DNA of 64,000 nt. Origin: Atlantibacter hermannii (lineage in GTDB: Bacteria; Pseudomonadota; Gammaproteobacteria; Enterobacterales; Enterobacteriaceae). Positions 10,461 to 20,631 of the stretch are shown piece by piece. The stretch lies in contig NZ_JAAATR010000056.1 of NCBI RefSeq assembly GCF_009907385.1, forward strand, positions 62,001-126,000. The letters are read 5' to 3'. How positions within the stretch are numbered: the first letter of the stretch is position 1; each line of letters begins with the position of its first letter. Both the position numbers and the translations under genes were made by a program. The notes beneath the pieces were generated by a model. That model did no database searches. It was not told where the DNA came from and was given only the letters and a program-made list of their open reading frames with translations.

Positions 10461-10484
10461 AAAGGGGCCGCGGCCCCTTTGTTT
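10461..10484. terminator. Bidirectional terminator between can and hpt
   Basis: A perfect 20-base palindrome (10461-10480) made of AAAGGGGCCG and its complement, followed by GTTTATT on the + strand. It sits between two convergent stop codons and serves both genes. Confidence 0.85.
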
Positions 10485-11019
10485 ATTCGTCCAGTAAAAC
10501 GACTTTGCCGATGTACGGCAAATGGCGATAGCGCTGGGCATAATCGATGCCGTACCCCACCACGAATTCATCGGGAATAGAGAAGCCGATAAACTCCACT
10601 TTCACATCCACTTCGCGACGCGACGGCTTATCCAACAGCGTGCAGATCGCCAGGGATTTCGGCTCGCGCAGGCTTAAAATCTCGCGCACTTTTGACAGAG
10701 TGTTCCCGGAGTCGATGATGTCTTCTACGATCAGCACATCTTTGCCACGAATATCTTCATCCAGATCTTTTAAGATTTTCACATCACGGGTCGTGGACAT
10801 GCCGCTGCCGTAACTCGACGCGGTCATAAAATCGACCTCATGTCCAACCTGCACTTCACGGCACAAATCGGCCATAAACATAAACGAACCGCGCAACAGG
10901 CCCACCAGCACCATCTCACTTCCGCTGTCGCGATAGCGTTCCGTTATCTGACGCCCAAGTTCGACAATACGCGCTTTAATCTCCGCTTCGGAGATCATCA
11001 CTTCAACAGTATGTTTCAT
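10483..11019 (-). CDS. hpt: Hypoxanthine phosphoribosyltransferase
   Basis: Hpt (178 residues) salvages hypoxanthine to IMP using PRPP. The PRPP-binding loop [14 protein letters not shown] is intact, as are [13 protein letters not shown] and the C-terminal purine-binding segment [17 protein letters not shown]. The start at 11019 gives the E. coli length (MKHTVEVMI); an in-frame ATG at 11031 would add four residues and cannot be excluded, since neither has a strong ribosome site. It is divergent from gcd. Confidence 0.96.
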   Translation of the reverse strand: MKHTVEVMISEAEIKARIVELGRQITERYRDSGSEMVLVGLLRGSFMFMADLCREVQVGHEVDFMTASSYGSGMSTTRDVKILKDLDEDIRGKDVLIVEDIIDSGNTLSKVREILSLREPKSLAICTLLDKPSRREVDVKVEFIGFSIPDEFVVGYGIDYAQRYRHLPYIGKVVLLDE

Positions 11020-11148
11020 ATCGCTAACCATATGATTTAAGAACTAAATCATTAAATACTGACGTTTATTTCACCAGCATTAATTCGTAAGGCAGGCAGT
11101 ATAACAGTAATTAGCGTGTCGGGACCTATTCTGAAAAAAAGCTCTTTT

Positions 11149-11164
11149 TGTGATTAAGATCACA
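11149..11164. promoter_or_regulatory. CRP-cAMP binding site upstream of gcd
   Basis: TGTGATTAAGATCACA, a perfect match to the CRP consensus TGTGA-N6-TCACA, centred about 57 bases before the gcd start. In E. coli gcd is known to be repressed by CRP-cAMP, so this is likely the operator; it also lies 130 bases upstream of the divergent hpt gene. Confidence 0.8.
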
Positions 11165-11213
11165 CATGTTAATAACTATAATTACTTGCTACTAAAATAT
11201 TACGAGTGTGATT

Positions 11214-13613
11214 ATGGCGGAAATAAAACATAAACAATCATCACTAATTGTGGTGTTAACAGCCCTGTTCGCAGTTCTGTGCGGGCTGTATTTATTAATT
11301 GGCGGGGTGTGGTTAGTCACATTAGGCGGTTCCTGGTACTACCCGATTGCGGGCCTGGTGATGCTTGGCGTTGCCTGGCTGCTGTGGCGCGGCAAACAGT
11401 CGGCGCTCTGGCTGTATGCGGCGCTGCTGCTCGCGACCATGCTGTGGTCAATCTGGGAAGTCGGCTTCGACTTCTGGGCGTTGACCCCGCGCTGCGATAT
11501 CCTGGTGTTCTTCGGCATCTGGCTGATCCTGCCGTTTGTCTGGCGAAAACTGCCGGTGATCTCGCGCCCTGCTCTTCCCTCAATGATGGTGACGCTGATT
11601 ATCACCGCCGGTATTCTCGGATGGGCCATTTTCAACGATCCGCAAGAGATCGACGGCACCCTGAAAACCGATGCGGCGGCAGCCACCACTGCCGCGCCGG
11701 CGATCCCGGACGGCGACTGGCCTGCCTACGGTCGTAACCAGGAAGGGCAACGCTTCTCTCCGCTTAAACAGATTAACGCGGATAACGTTCATGAGCTGAA
11801 AGAAGCCTGGACCTTCCAGACCCGTGATGTGAAATTGCCCACCGACCCGGGCGAAATCACCAATGAAGTGACGCCGATTAAAGTGGGCGACACGCTGTAC
11901 CTGTGCAGCGCGCACCAGCGTTTGTTCGCGCTTGATGCGGCCACCGGGAAAGAGAAATGGCACTTCGACCCACAGCTGAACGCCAATCCGTCGTTCCAGC
12001 ACGTGACGTGCCGCGGCGTGTCTTATCATGAAGCGCGCGCCGACAGCGCCAGCCCGGATGTAGTGGCGGACTGTCCGCGTCGTATCATTCTGCCGGTCAA
12101 CGATGGCCGTCTGTTTGCCATCAACGCCGACAACGGCAAGCTGTGCGAAACATTTGCCAATAAAGGCATTCTCAATCTGCAAACCAACCAGCCGGTGACC
12201 ACGCCGGGCATGTATGAGCCGACGTCGCCGCCGGTTGTGACCGATAAAATTATCGTCATCGCCGGCGCGGTGACCGATAACTACTCGACGCGTGAGCCGT
12301 CCGGCGTGATCCGTGGTTTTGATGTCAATACCGGCGATCTGGTCTGGGCGTTCGATCCGGGAGCCAAAGACCCGAATGCGATCCCCTCGGATGAGCATCA
12401 TTTCTCCCTGAACTCCCCGAACTCCTGGGCGCCTGCCGCCTACGATGCGCAACTGGACCTGGTCTATCTGCCGATGGGCGTGTCCACGCCGGATATCTGG
12501 GGCGGCAACCGGACCGAAGAGCAGGAGCGTTACGCCAGCTCGATTGTGGCGCTGAACGCCTCCACCGGTAAGCTGGCCTGGGCTTATCAGACCGTCCACC
12601 ACGATCTGTGGGATATGGATATGCCTTCCCAGCCGACGCTGGCGGACATTACCGACAAAAACGGCAATGTGGTTCCGGTGATTTATGCGCCGGCGAAAAC
12701 CGGCAACATCTTCGTGCTGGATCGTCGTGACGGCAAACTGGTCGTTCCGGCGCCGGAAAAACCGGTTCCGCAGGGCCCGGCGAAAGGCGACCGCCTCTCA
12801 CCGACCCAGCCGTTCTCTGAGCTGAGCTTCCGACCCACCAAAGATCTGAGCGGCGCGGACATGTGGGGCGCCACCATGTTCGACCAGCTGGTGTGCCGCG
12901 TGATGTTCCATCAACTGCGCTACGAAGGGATCTTCACCCCGCCGTCTGAGCAAGGCACGCTGGTCTTCCCGGGTAACCTGGGGATGTTCGAATGGGGTGG
13001 TATTTCCGTCGATCCGAGCCGTCAGGTGGCGATTGCCAACCCGATCGCCCTGCCATTCGTGTCGAAACTGATGCCGCGCGGCCCGGATAACCCGATGGAG
13101 CCATCGGAAACCCCGCACGCCGCCAGCGGTCAGGAAACCGGGATCCAGCCGCAGTACGGCGTGCCGTATGGCGTCACCCTGAACCCGTTCCTGTCGCCGT
13201 TTGGTCTGCCGTGTAAACAACCGGCCTGGGGTTACATCTCTGCGCTGGATCTGAAAACCAACGAAGTGGTGTGGAAAAAACGTATCGGGACGCCGCGCGA
13301 CAGCCTGCCGTTCTCGCTGCCGTTCCCGCTGCCGTTTAACCTCGGGATGCCGATGCTCGGCGGGCCGATCTCCACCGCCGGTAACGTATTGTTTGTTGGC
13401 GCAACCGCAGATAACTATCTGCGCGCTTACAACATGACTAACGGTGAAAAACTGTGGGAAGGCCGTCTGCCAGCAGGTGGCCAGGCCACGCCGATGACCT
13501 ATGAGGTTAACGGTAAGCAGTATGTGGTGATTTCCGCCGGGGGCCACGGCTCGTTCGGAACGAAGATGGGCGACTATATTGTTGCCTTCGCGTTGCCGGA
13601 TGACGCGAAGTAA
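11214..13613 (+). CDS. gcd: PQQ-dependent membrane glucose dehydrogenase
   Basis: Gcd (799 residues from the ATG at 11214) oxidises glucose to gluconolactone on the periplasmic face and passes electrons to ubiquinone. Five membrane helices fill about residues 1-145. The eight-bladed PQQ propeller follows, recognisable by DWPAYGRNQEGQRFSPL, the Trp-docking repeats and ISAGGHGSFGTKMGDY near the end. No pqq genes are in this window; E. coli has only the apoenzyme and uses external PQQ. A GTG at 11208 is an alternative start two codons upstream. Confidence 0.95.
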   Translation: MAEIKHKQSSLIVVLTALFAVLCGLYLLIGGVWLVTLGGSWYYPIAGLVMLGVAWLLWRGKQSALWLYAALLLATMLWSIWEVGFDFWALTPRCDILVFFGIWLILPFVWRKLPVISRPALPSMMVTLIITAGILGWAIFNDPQEIDGTLKTDAAAATTAAPAIPDGDWPAYGRNQEGQRFSPLKQINADNVHELKEAWTFQTRDVKLPTDPGEITNEVTPIKVGDTLYLCSAHQRLFALDAATGKEKWHFDPQLNANPSFQHVTCRGVSYHEARADSASPDVVADCPRRIILPVNDGRLFAINADNGKLCETFANKGILNLQTNQPVTTPGMYEPTSPPVVTDKIIVIAGAVTDNYSTREPSGVIRGFDVNTGDLVWAFDPGAKDPNAIPSDEHHFSLNSPNSWAPAAYDAQLDLVYLPMGVSTPDIWGGNRTEEQERYASSIVALNASTGKLAWAYQTVHHDLWDMDMPSQPTLADITDKNGNVVPVIYAPAKTGNIFVLDRRDGKLVVPAPEKPVPQGPAKGDRLSPTQPFSELSFRPTKDLSGADMWGATMFDQLVCRVMFHQLRYEGIFTPPSEQGTLVFPGNLGMFEWGGISVDPSRQVAIANPIALPFVSKLMPRGPDNPMEPSETPHAASGQETGIQPQYGVPYGVTLNPFLSPFGLPCKQPAWGYISALDLKTNEVVWKKRIGTPRDSLPFSLPFPLPFNLGMPMLGGPISTAGNVLFVGATADNYLRAYNMTNGEKLWEGRLPAGGQATPMTYEVNGKQYVVISAGGHGSFGTKMGDYIVAFALPDDAK

Positions 13614-13631
13614 TCCTCAACGTTAAACAAC

Positions 13632-13664
13632 AAGGCCGCGAATGATTCGCGGCCTTTTTTGTTT
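13632..13664. terminator. Terminator between gcd and cueO
   Basis: An 11-bp stem (AAGGCCGCGAA with its complement, 3-base loop) followed by TTTTTTG on the + strand. It ends gcd and, lying between convergent genes, probably also cueO. Confidence 0.88.
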
Positions 13665-15214
13665 TACGCGACGGTAAAGCCCAGCATCATGCCGGTATCC
13701 TCATGTTCCAGCAGATGGCAGTGCGCCATATAGGCCTGCTCCGCCGACGCCGGATGATCGAAACGCACCAGCACCTCGCTGCGCGCGCCTTCCACCCAGA
13801 CGGTATCTTTCCAGCCTGCGCGATGCGCGGCGGGCGGCTTGCCGTTTTCACTCAGGATGCGGAACTGGGTGCCGTGGATATGGAACGGGTGCATCATCAT
13901 GTCGCCCTCCCCGGAAATGGTCCAGCGCTCATACTGCCCGCGCTGGGCGGCAAAGGCCGGTTTCGCCATATCAAACGCCAGCCCGTTAATTTTATTGGCG
14001 TGATGGAAATCCATACTCTGGTGGCCCATGCCGCCATGGTTCATCTTGCCGTGGCCCTCCATGCCGTGGTGCATGCCCATACCGGCCAGCGCCTGTTTGC
14101 CGTATTTTTGCTCCAGCGCCTGCATCCCCATCATGTCGAGCATCGGGTCCATCATCAGCTGTAGCCAGCGCTCTTTGGCGTTGGCGCTGTCAGGTATCGC
14201 GGGCATATCGACCAGTTTGTCAGGCAGTTCGCCGGATGTGGTCACCACCAGCGGCTGAATGCGCACTACCGGCACTGGCTTATCAAACGGCGCGACGGTC
14301 ATGCCGATCTGTTTCACCGGCAGCGTCACGATATCGAACGGCGTGTTGTCGCGGTTTTCCACCAGCACTTCAAAACGCTCGCCCATGATCATCGGCAGTT
14401 CGGTCACTTTGACCGGCTCGGCCAGAAAGCCGCCGTCGCTGGCGACCACATACAGCGGACGACCATCGCTGGCGGCGATGTTCAGCGAGCGGGCGTTACA
14501 GCCGTTCAGCAAACGCAGGCGCAGCCAGCCGCGCGGCGCGGCATGTTGCGGATACGCCGCGCCGTTACACAGCAGCGTGTCGCCAAACCAGCCTACGGCG
14601 GCGCTCATCATATCCAGTTGATAATCAATCTGGCCGTCGGCCCCGAAGCGTTTATCCTGGATAATCAGCGGGACGTCATCAATGCCCCACTGCTGCGGCA
14701 GACGCAACAGGCGGCTATCGTTGTCTTCAATCAGCACCAGACCTGCCAGCCCCATCGCCACCTGGTGCCCGGTTTTGCCGTGTTGATGCGGGTGGAACCA
14801 GCAGGTGGCGGCACGCTGCTGCGGCGTAAAAGAGACGGTGCGGGTTTCGCCGGGTTTAATCACGCCCTGCGGGCCGCCGTCGACTTCGCCGGGCACTTCC
14901 AGACCATGCCAGTGCAGGGTGGTTTCTTCCGCCAGGGTGTTATGAATATTCACGGTGACGGCTTTTCCCTGGCGCAACTGGAGCGCCGGGCCGAGCAGAT
15001 TGCCGTTGTAGCCCCAGGTGGCCGCCGCTTTGCCGTTAAACAGCGTCTGCCCCGCCTGAATGGTCAGGCGGATGCGGCTTTCTGCATCGGCAGATAACAA
15101 ATTAGGAACAGGTAAAGCGGGACGGTCGGCGGCGAGGGCAAAGCGGCTCCACAGCGGTAACGCGCTCGCTGCGCCCAGCACGGCGGAATATTTTAAAAAG
15201 TCGCGGCGATGCAT
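13664..15214 (-). CDS. cueO: Multicopper oxidase CueO
   Basis: CueO (516 residues) oxidises Cu(I) in the periplasm and protects against copper. It has a Tat signal (RRDFLKYS, cleaved after ALA), three cupredoxin domains and all four copper motifs: [25 protein letters not shown] and [14 protein letters not shown] Met/His-rich insert at about residues 355-400 ([20 protein letters not shown]) is the regulatory substrate-copper segment. The ATG at 15214 follows AAGGAAATCGAC; the in-frame codons upstream belong to the leader. A CueR-type promoter lies just upstream. Confidence 0.97.
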   Translation of the reverse strand: MHRRDFLKYSAVLGAASALPLWSRFALAADRPALPVPNLLSADAESRIRLTIQAGQTLFNGKAAATWGYNGNLLGPALQLRQGKAVTVNIHNTLAEETTLHWHGLEVPGEVDGGPQGVIKPGETRTVSFTPQQRAATCWFHPHQHGKTGHQVAMGLAGLVLIEDNDSRLLRLPQQWGIDDVPLIIQDKRFGADGQIDYQLDMMSAAVGWFGDTLLCNGAAYPQHAAPRGWLRLRLLNGCNARSLNIAASDGRPLYVVASDGGFLAEPVKVTELPMIMGERFEVLVENRDNTPFDIVTLPVKQIGMTVAPFDKPVPVVRIQPLVVTTSGELPDKLVDMPAIPDSANAKERWLQLMMDPMLDMMGMQALEQKYGKQALAGMGMHHGMEGHGKMNHGGMGHQSMDFHHANKINGLAFDMAKPAFAAQRGQYERWTISGEGDMMMHPFHIHGTQFRILSENGKPPAAHRAGWKDTVWVEGARSEVLVRFDHPASAEQAYMAHCHLLEHEDTGMMLGFTVA

Positions 15215-15248
15215 GTCGATTTCCTTATGGTTCGCAGGCGTAATTTTG

Positions 15249-15279
15249 AGCATAAACCCTCCCCTAAGCGGAAGGTCAA
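15249..15279 (-). promoter_or_regulatory. CueR-type promoter of cueO
   Basis: On the minus strand a -35 TTGACC (15274-15279) and a -10 TATGCT (15249-15254) are separated by 19 bp, the long spacer typical of MerR-family promoters. The spacer carries the dyad CTTCC...GGGAGGG that resembles the CueR operators of E. coli copA and cueO. Copper-responsive activation is inferred. Confidence 0.82.
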
Positions 15280-15360
15280 GCCAACGGCATAATAATAAAG
15301 ATCGTCGTGAAATGCGGAATTGTGCTAACTTTCTCACTTCAGAGAGGAGTTCCAGGCGCG

Positions 15361-15708
15361 ATGATGAAGTGGGTCAGATTGGTGTTGCTCGGTGGGTTGC
15401 TCGGATTCTCCGCCAGTAGCTTTGCATTAAGTGAGTCTGAAGCCGAAGATATGGCTGATCTTACGGCGGTTTTTGTATTTCTGAAGAACGATTGCGGCTA
15501 TCAAAATTTGCCCAACGGCCAAATCCGACGCGCGCTGGTGTTTTTCGCTCAGCAGAACCAGTGGGATTTAAGCAATTACGATAGCTTCAATATGAAGGCG
15601 CTCGGCGAAGACAGTTACCGCGATCTCAGCGGCATCGCCATCCCTACCGCCAAAAAATGTAAAGCCCTGGCACGCGATTCCCTTAGCCTGCTCGCCTACG
15701 TCAAATAA
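15361..15708 (+). CDS. yacC: YacC family exported pilotin-like protein
   Basis: A 115-residue exported protein with a signal peptide (about residues 1-21, ending SFA) and a mature part almost identical to E. coli YacC ([20 protein letters not shown]). It has two cysteines (in KNDCGYQ and KKCKAL) that probably form a disulfide. The family is grouped with small pilotins (AspS/GspS-beta type) of type II secretion, but no function has been shown. The start at 15361 matches the E. coli length; 15364 is equally possible. Confidence 0.88.
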   Translation: MMKWVRLVLLGGLLGFSASSFALSESEAEDMADLTAVFVFLKNDCGYQNLPNGQIRRALVFFAQQNQWDLSNYDSFNMKALGEDSYRDLSGIAIPTAKKCKALARDSLSLLAYVK

Positions 15709-15858
15709 TTCCCTCCGTTCGGCCTGAAGCCCCTGGCGTTCAGGCTGCATACCTCTCCCGCCTTCCGTTGATGAAATATTGACCGTGCATCAGCGTAAGA
15801 TGTTAGCTATCATGTTGCGCCATTTTTCCATGAATGTTAACGAAAGAGGGTTCTGCCA

Positions 15859-16725
15859 ATGGCCGAAGCAAAAGTGTGGCAGGAAACGCTGCACGACCAG
15901 TTTGGACAATACTTTGCCGTTGATAATGTGCTGTATCACGAAAAGACCGACCACCAGGATCTGATTATTTTCGAGAACCGCGCATTTGGCCGCATCATGG
16001 CGCTGGACGGCGTCGTGCAAACCACCGAGCGCGATGAGTTTATCTATCACGAAATGATGACCCACGTGCCGCTGCTGGCACACGGCAACGCAAAGCACGT
16101 GCTGATTATCGGCGGCGGCGATGGCGCAATGCTGCGTGAAGTGACGCGCCATAAAAACGTCGAAACCATCACCATGGTGGAGATCGACGCGGGCGTCGTG
16201 TCGTTCTGCCGTCAGTACCTGCCTAACCATAACGCCGGAAGCTATGACGATCCGCGCTTCACGCTGGTGATCGACGACGGCGTTAACTTCGTCAACCAGA
16301 CCACACAAACGTTTGACGTGATCATCTCCGATTGCACCGATCCCGTCGGTCCCGGCGAAAGCCTGTTTACCTCGGAGTTTTATCAGGGCTGTAAACGCGC
16401 GCTGAATCCGGGCGGGATTTTTGTGGCGCAAAACGGCGTCTGCTTTTTACAGCAGGATGAAGCCGTCGGCAGCCATCGTAAACTCAGCCACTATTTCGGG
16501 GACGTGAGTTTTTATCAGGCGGCGATCCCAACCTATTACGGCGGCATTATGACCTTCGCCTGGGCCACCGATGACCCCGCGCTGCGCCAGCACGATCTGA
16601 AAACCATCCAGACGCGCTTTGCCGATGCCGGTTTACCCTGCCGCTACTACAACCCGGCAATCCACGCGGCCGCTTTCGCTCTGCCGCAATACTTGAACGA
16701 CGCGCTGGCTCGCCACGCATCCTAA
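15859..16725 (+). CDS. speE: Spermidine synthase
   Basis: SpeE (288 residues) transfers the aminopropyl group of decarboxylated SAM to putrescine. The nucleotide-binding motif [22 protein letters not shown], the catalytic Asp in [12 protein letters not shown] and the putrescine-site residues in [10 protein letters not shown] are all present. speD follows 14 bases downstream, making the usual speED operon. Together with speC elsewhere in this window (52.7 kb) the putrescine and spermidine steps are brought unusually near each other. Confidence 0.97.
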   Translation: MAEAKVWQETLHDQFGQYFAVDNVLYHEKTDHQDLIIFENRAFGRIMALDGVVQTTERDEFIYHEMMTHVPLLAHGNAKHVLIIGGGDGAMLREVTRHKNVETITMVEIDAGVVSFCRQYLPNHNAGSYDDPRFTLVIDDGVNFVNQTTQTFDVIISDCTDPVGPGESLFTSEFYQGCKRALNPGGIFVAQNGVCFLQQDEAVGSHRKLSHYFGDVSFYQAAIPTYYGGIMTFAWATDDPALRQHDLKTIQTRFADAGLPCRYYNPAIHAAAFALPQYLNDALARHAS

Positions 16726-16739
16726 GGAGGTGAACAAAA

Positions 16740-17534
16740 TTGAAAAAGCTTAAACTGCATGGCTTTAATAACCTGACCAAAAGCCTGAGTTTTTGTATCT
16801 ACGATATTTGCTACGTCAAAACGGCGGAAGAGCGCGATGGCTACATCGCTTATATCGATGAATTGTATAACGCAAACCGTCTCACCGAGATCCTGACGGA
16901 AACCTGCTCCATCATCGGCGCGAACGTGTTGAATATCGCGCGCCAGGATTATGAGCCTCAGGGCGCCAGCGTGACCATTCTGGTCAGCGAAGAGCCCGTC
17001 GACCCGAAGCTGGTCGATAAAACCGAACACCCCGGTCCATTGCCCGAAGCGGTGGTGGCCCACCTGGATAAAAGCCATATCTGCGTCCACACCTACCCGG
17101 AAAGCCACCCGGAAAACGGGCTGTGCACCTTCCGCGCGGATATTGAAGTGTCAACCTGCGGTGTGATCTCCCCGCTTAACGCGCTGAACTACCTGATCCA
17201 CCAGCTGGAATCCGATATCGTGACCGTGGATTACCGCGTGCGCGGCTTTACCCGTGACGTCAACGGCATGAAGCACTTCATCGACCATGAGATCAATTCG
17301 ATTCAGAACTTCATGTCTGAAGATATGAAAGCGCTGTACGACATGATGGATGTGAATGTGTATCAGGAGAATATCTTCCACACCAAGATGCTGCTGAAAG
17401 AGTTCGATCTGAAGCACTACATGTTTCACACCAGACCGGAAGATTTAACTGAACAAGAGCGCAAAGACATTACCGATATGCTCTGGAAAGAAATGCGCGA
17501 GATTTACTACGGACGTAATATTCCGGGCATGTAA
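16740..17534 (+). CDS. speD: S-adenosylmethionine decarboxylase proenzyme
   Basis: SpeD (264 residues) makes decarboxylated SAM for SpeE. It is a pyruvoyl enzyme processed at the Ser of [10 protein letters not shown] (Ser112). The protein starts at TTG, as in E. coli; the choice is supported by an almost perfect Shine-Dalgarno sequence (TAAGGAGGTGAAC) 5 bases upstream and by the family N terminus [18 protein letters not shown]. The strong ribosome site offsets the weak start codon. A GC-rich hairpin closes the operon. Confidence 0.96.
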   Translation: MKKLKLHGFNNLTKSLSFCIYDICYVKTAEERDGYIAYIDELYNANRLTEILTETCSIIGANVLNIARQDYEPQGASVTILVSEEPVDPKLVDKTEHPGPLPEAVVAHLDKSHICVHTYPESHPENGLCTFRADIEVSTCGVISPLNALNYLIHQLESDIVTVDYRVRGFTRDVNGMKHFIDHEINSIQNFMSEDMKALYDMMDVNVYQENIFHTKMLLKEFDLKHYMFHTRPEDLTEQERKDITDMLWKEMREIYYGRNIPGM

Positions 17535-17542
17535 GAAAATAT

Positions 17543-17566
17543 GCAGGCGCTCTGCGGAGCGCCTGC
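17543..17566 (+). terminator. Hairpin after speD
   Basis: A perfect 10-bp stem (GCAGGCGCTC/GAGCGCCTGC, loop TGCG) 8 bases after the speD stop. A T run is missing, so this may be a weak or Rho-assisted terminator. A second small stem (ATCCCT/AGGGAT) follows at 17574-17588. Confidence 0.6.
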
Positions 17567-17612
17567 GTCAATCATCCCTTGCAGGGATTGCCCTACCGTC
17601 TGTTACCCGTGA

Positions 17613-18377
17613 TTAAGGCTGCACCAGCGTCAGGGCGACGGATTGCGCTTTCAATTCGGTCTGAACGGCCAGCGGTAAATTCACATCGGTAATGACGTCG
17701 GTAAACCGACTGAGAGAGGCGACATTAAACAGTGAATGCGCGCCATATTTACTGCTGTCGGCCAGCAGGACCTTACGCTGGGCGTTAGCAATGATTTCCT
17801 GCTTCAGCCCTGCTTTGTCCTCGGTCGGCGTGGTCACGCCCTTTTCCATACTCCAGGTGTTACAGCTCATAAAAGCGATATCAGGGTAGACACTGCGCAG
17901 CATCTTACGGCCAAATTCACCAATGCAGGACTGGCTGCTGTCATCAATCCGTCCGCCCACTATCGTCACTTCTATCTGCCGGAATTCCGATAAAAACAAA
18001 GCAATATGCAGATCGACAGTGATAACGCGTAACGGAAGATGGGTTAAACACTTTGCCAGTTCCAGCATGGTCGTACCGGCATCAAGCACCACGGCATCAC
18101 CGGCATGGACCATGGAGGCCGCATAGCGTGCGATCGCCCGTTTTTCAGCGGGCGATCGCAGTTGTTTCTCGTTGGTGGTCGGTTGAGCAGGTTCAAAGCG
18201 TCGTAACGCAACACCGCCGTGGCTGCGACTGATCACCCCCTGTTCATCCAGTTTGATCAAATCACGTCGGATTGTTGCCGGGGATGCGTCAACGGCATCC
18301 ACCAGTTGATCCACGGTTACCAGCGTATGGTTTTTCAAATACGCCACAATCTGATCCAGACGGTGTTGTCCTTTCAT
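17613..18377 (-). CDS. DeoR-family transcriptional regulator
   Basis: A 254-residue DeoR-type repressor. The N-terminal helix-turn-helix is [21 protein letters not shown] followed by the wing [12 protein letters not shown]. The C-terminal sugar-phosphate-sensing domain carries [12 protein letters not shown] and LLADSSKYG. It is the last gene of a run kdgT-like, kinase, pdxA2-like, deoR, all on the same strand with gaps of 9 bases or less, so it almost certainly controls this catabolic operon, with a phosphorylated sugar acid as likely inducer. It resembles E. coli YgbI, which sits with similar genes. Confidence 0.9.
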   Translation of the reverse strand: MKGQHRLDQIVAYLKNHTLVTVDQLVDAVDASPATIRRDLIKLDEQGVISRSHGGVALRRFEPAQPTTNEKQLRSPAEKRAIARYAASMVHAGDAVVLDAGTTMLELAKCLTHLPLRVITVDLHIALFLSEFRQIEVTIVGGRIDDSSQSCIGEFGRKMLRSVYPDIAFMSCNTWSMEKGVTTPTEDKAGLKQEIIANAQRKVLLADSSKYGAHSLFNVASLSRFTDVITDVNLPLAVQTELKAQSVALTLVQP

Positions 18378-18386
18378 AACAGGAAA

Positions 18387-19370
18387 TTACGCCAGTTGCA
18401 TTGCCAGTTTGATCGATACGGCCATGCTCTCAGATTTTGCTTTTCCCGTCCAGGCGATATCAAATGCCGTCCCGTGATCGGCAGAGGTGCGGATAAACGG
18501 TAGGCCCGCAGTAATGTTGACGCCATCGTAAAAACCGAGCAGCTTCAGCGGGATATGGCCCTGATCGTGGTACATCGCCACCACCATGTCATATTGTCCT
18601 TCATACGCCTGTAAAAACACGGTGTCCGGTGGGCACGGACCGTAAACATCCATCCCTTTCGCCTTCATGTTCTCAATTGCCGGACCGACAATACGAATTT
18701 CCTCATCGCCAAACAGCCCGTTTTCACCGGCATGCGGGTTCACCCCGGCCACCGCAATCCGCGGATGGGCGAAACCCACGCGTTTCAGAAAGGTATCCGC
18801 AATGCCAATCACCGTTTCCACCCGCTGACCATTCAGGGTATCGAGGAATTTACGCAGCGCAATATGGGTAGAAACATGGATAACTTTCAGTTTGTCGGTG
18901 TAAAGCACCATTGCATAGTCGCGGCTTTCGGTGAGCGTTGCCAGCAGCTCGGTGTGACCCGGGAAGTGATGACCCGCAAGATGCAGCGCTTCTTTGTTCA
19001 GTGGGGCAGTGGCAATGGCATGGACCTCGCCACTCATGGCCAGCTCTGTGGCGCGTTTTACGCAGCGAAAAGCCAGATCCCCCGCCTGCGCCTGCACTTT
19101 GCCGGGTTCCAGCGCCTCCGGCTGCGCCAGCGGCTCATCGATGACATGAATGACGCCCGGCGTGAAGCGGGCATCCGCGACCCGGTTAATTGCGCAAAAC
19201 GTCACGCCCTCAGCCAGGCCTTTGGCCTGCAACCGCTTCAGGGTTTGCAGACATCCCACCACCACCAGCGGCGCGCCGGTAAATTCACTTTCACTGAGCG
19301 CTTTAACAATAATTTCCGGGCCGATCCCCGCAGGGTCGCCCATCGTAATCGCAATTGTTTTAGTTACCAC
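18387..19370 (-). CDS. pdxA2: PdxA2-type 4-phospho-D-threonate/erythronate dehydrogenase
   Basis: A 327-residue PdxA paralogue. Substrate-binding and metal residues are intact: TMGDPAGIGPEI, the His in NKEALHLAGH and the PGHTELLA region, MYHDQGHIPLK, and the C-terminal TSADHGTAFDIA. PdxA2 proteins oxidise and decarboxylate 4-phospho-D-threonate or -erythronate to DHAP rather than making vitamin B6; that role is inferred from the adjacent DUF1537 kinase. The GTG at 19370 overlaps the kinase by 11 bases and has GAGGAG 7 bases upstream; upstream in-frame starts would run far into the kinase gene. Confidence 0.9.
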   Translation of the reverse strand: MVTKTIAITMGDPAGIGPEIIVKALSESEFTGAPLVVVGCLQTLKRLQAKGLAEGVTFCAINRVADARFTPGVIHVIDEPLAQPEALEPGKVQAQAGDLAFRCVKRATELAMSGEVHAIATAPLNKEALHLAGHHFPGHTELLATLTESRDYAMVLYTDKLKVIHVSTHIALRKFLDTLNGQRVETVIGIADTFLKRVGFAHPRIAVAGVNPHAGENGLFGDEEIRIVGPAIENMKAKGMDVYGPCPPDTVFLQAYEGQYDMVVAMYHDQGHIPLKLLGFYDGVNITAGLPFIRTSADHGTAFDIAWTGKAKSESMAVSIKLAMQLA

Positions 19371-20631
19371 TGTACATCTCCTCAATAAAATAAAGCGCAT
19401 CACAAAGGGTACTGTCTGAACCGAATCCTCCTGCTTTGGTAATGACCGGCAGATCGTCAATTTCGCTGTTCACAAACGTTCCGCACGGAATGCAGGGGGC
19501 CACTTCACGTTGAATGCGATACCCTTCCGCACCCAGCGCGCTGGCTACTGCGGTGGCGATATCCCCTCCGGTCAGGAACAGGCCGCCGATCCGCGCCTGC
19601 TCAATAATGCGTAACGTGATTATTCCAAGGCGCTGACTCAACAGTTCACCAAGCTGCTGACGACTCATCCCCACCTGGCGACACAGGGTGTCAATCATCT
19701 CCCGATCTTCCGCACGCCGACTGGTACGTAAAATCGTGTGCTGCTGATGGCTCAGCAGCGAACAGGCCTGCTCCACCACCGAGGCCATCTCCTGTTCGAC
19801 ATGCGTGGATGCCAGCCGGGAGGCATCAATATCAACAACCTTCGCGCGCTCCTGACACAGCGCTTTGTCGACCTGACGTCGCGTGGCTTCGCTCATTGAG
19901 CCCGCCACCACCAGCACCGGCAGTTCTTGTTTCTCCTGCATAAACATTCTGACCGGCAGGGCATTGGCAAGCCCGGCCGCGCCAACCAGCAGCGGCAGCT
20001 GTTTTTGTTCACAAATAGCCTGCGCAATTAACGACAGATCGCGATCTTCCACCGCGTCTACCACTACCATGCATTCGCTTTCTGCCGCAAAGGCGCTCAA
20101 CAGCGCGCTCAGCCGGCCGCGCCGGACGTCTTCAAGCGAGACTTCGTGTACCGGAATGTCACTTTGCAACCCCACCAGTTCCGCAATGCGCGAAGAGATA
20201 ATCGGCGTTTTGGGATCGCTGGCAAATTCGGTCTCCAGTAAAGGGATGCCGTTGACCAGACACAGCCCATCACGGGTGGTGCGCCCGGCAGCGGGGATCG
20301 CCGCGGCAATCACCGCCAACTGACGGTGAGCGGCCCGCATCGCGGCGGTGACCTCGGCCCCGACGTTACCCCGGAAGGTTGAGTCGATTTTTTTATACAC
20401 CAGCGGCACGCTGGCGCTTTCGCACCACGGCGCTAACGCCTGTTGCACGGCCTGTTCGGCTTGCGCCGCCGGAATCGCCCGGCTTTCCGTGTTGATCACC
20501 AGCACATCAGCTCGGCGCGAAGGCTTCTGCGCCGGGGTGAGCATCACCTCCGTGCGCGCGCCTTTCTTCGCCAGTTGCACGCCGGTATCGTTAGAGCCCG
20601 TAAAGTCATCGGCAATGACGATCATTTTCAT
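19360..20631 (-). CDS. dtnK: Four-carbon sugar-acid kinase (DUF1537), D-threonate type
   Basis: A 423-residue kinase of the DUF1537 family. The N-terminal substrate domain holds ADDFTGSNDTGVQLAKKG and KKIDSTFRGNVGAE; the C-terminal nucleotide domain holds FLTGGDIATAVASALG and FGSDSTLCDAL. Family members phosphorylate D-threonate, D-erythronate or L-threonate at O4. The same set of genes sits at this chromosomal place in Salmonella, where the kinase is a D-threonate kinase, so D-threonate is the best guess; D-erythronate is not excluded. It overlaps the permease by 4 bases (ATGA). Confidence 0.87.
   Translation of the reverse strand: MKMIVIADDFTGSNDTGVQLAKKGARTEVMLTPAQKPSRRADVLVINTESRAIPAAQAEQAVQQALAPWCESASVPLVYKKIDSTFRGNVGAEVTAAMRAAHRQLAVIAAAIPAAGRTTRDGLCLVNGIPLLETEFASDPKTPIISSRIAELVGLQSDIPVHEVSLEDVRRGRLSALLSAFAAESECMVVVDAVEDRDLSLIAQAICEQKQLPLLVGAAGLANALPVRMFMQEKQELPVLVVAGSMSEATRRQVDKALCQERAKVVDIDASRLASTHVEQEMASVVEQACSLLSHQQHTILRTSRRAEDREMIDTLCRQVGMSRQQLGELLSQRLGIITLRIIEQARIGGLFLTGGDIATAVASALGAEGYRIQREVAPCIPCGTFVNSEIDDLPVITKAGGFGSDSTLCDALYFIEEMYSGN

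Noticed and set aside
18387..19370. The PdxA paralogue as the vitamin B6 enzyme
   Set aside because: It lies in an operon with a DUF1537 kinase, a sugar-acid permease and a DeoR regulator, which fits the PdxA2 catabolic role. The biosynthetic pdxA normally lies with ksgA and surA.
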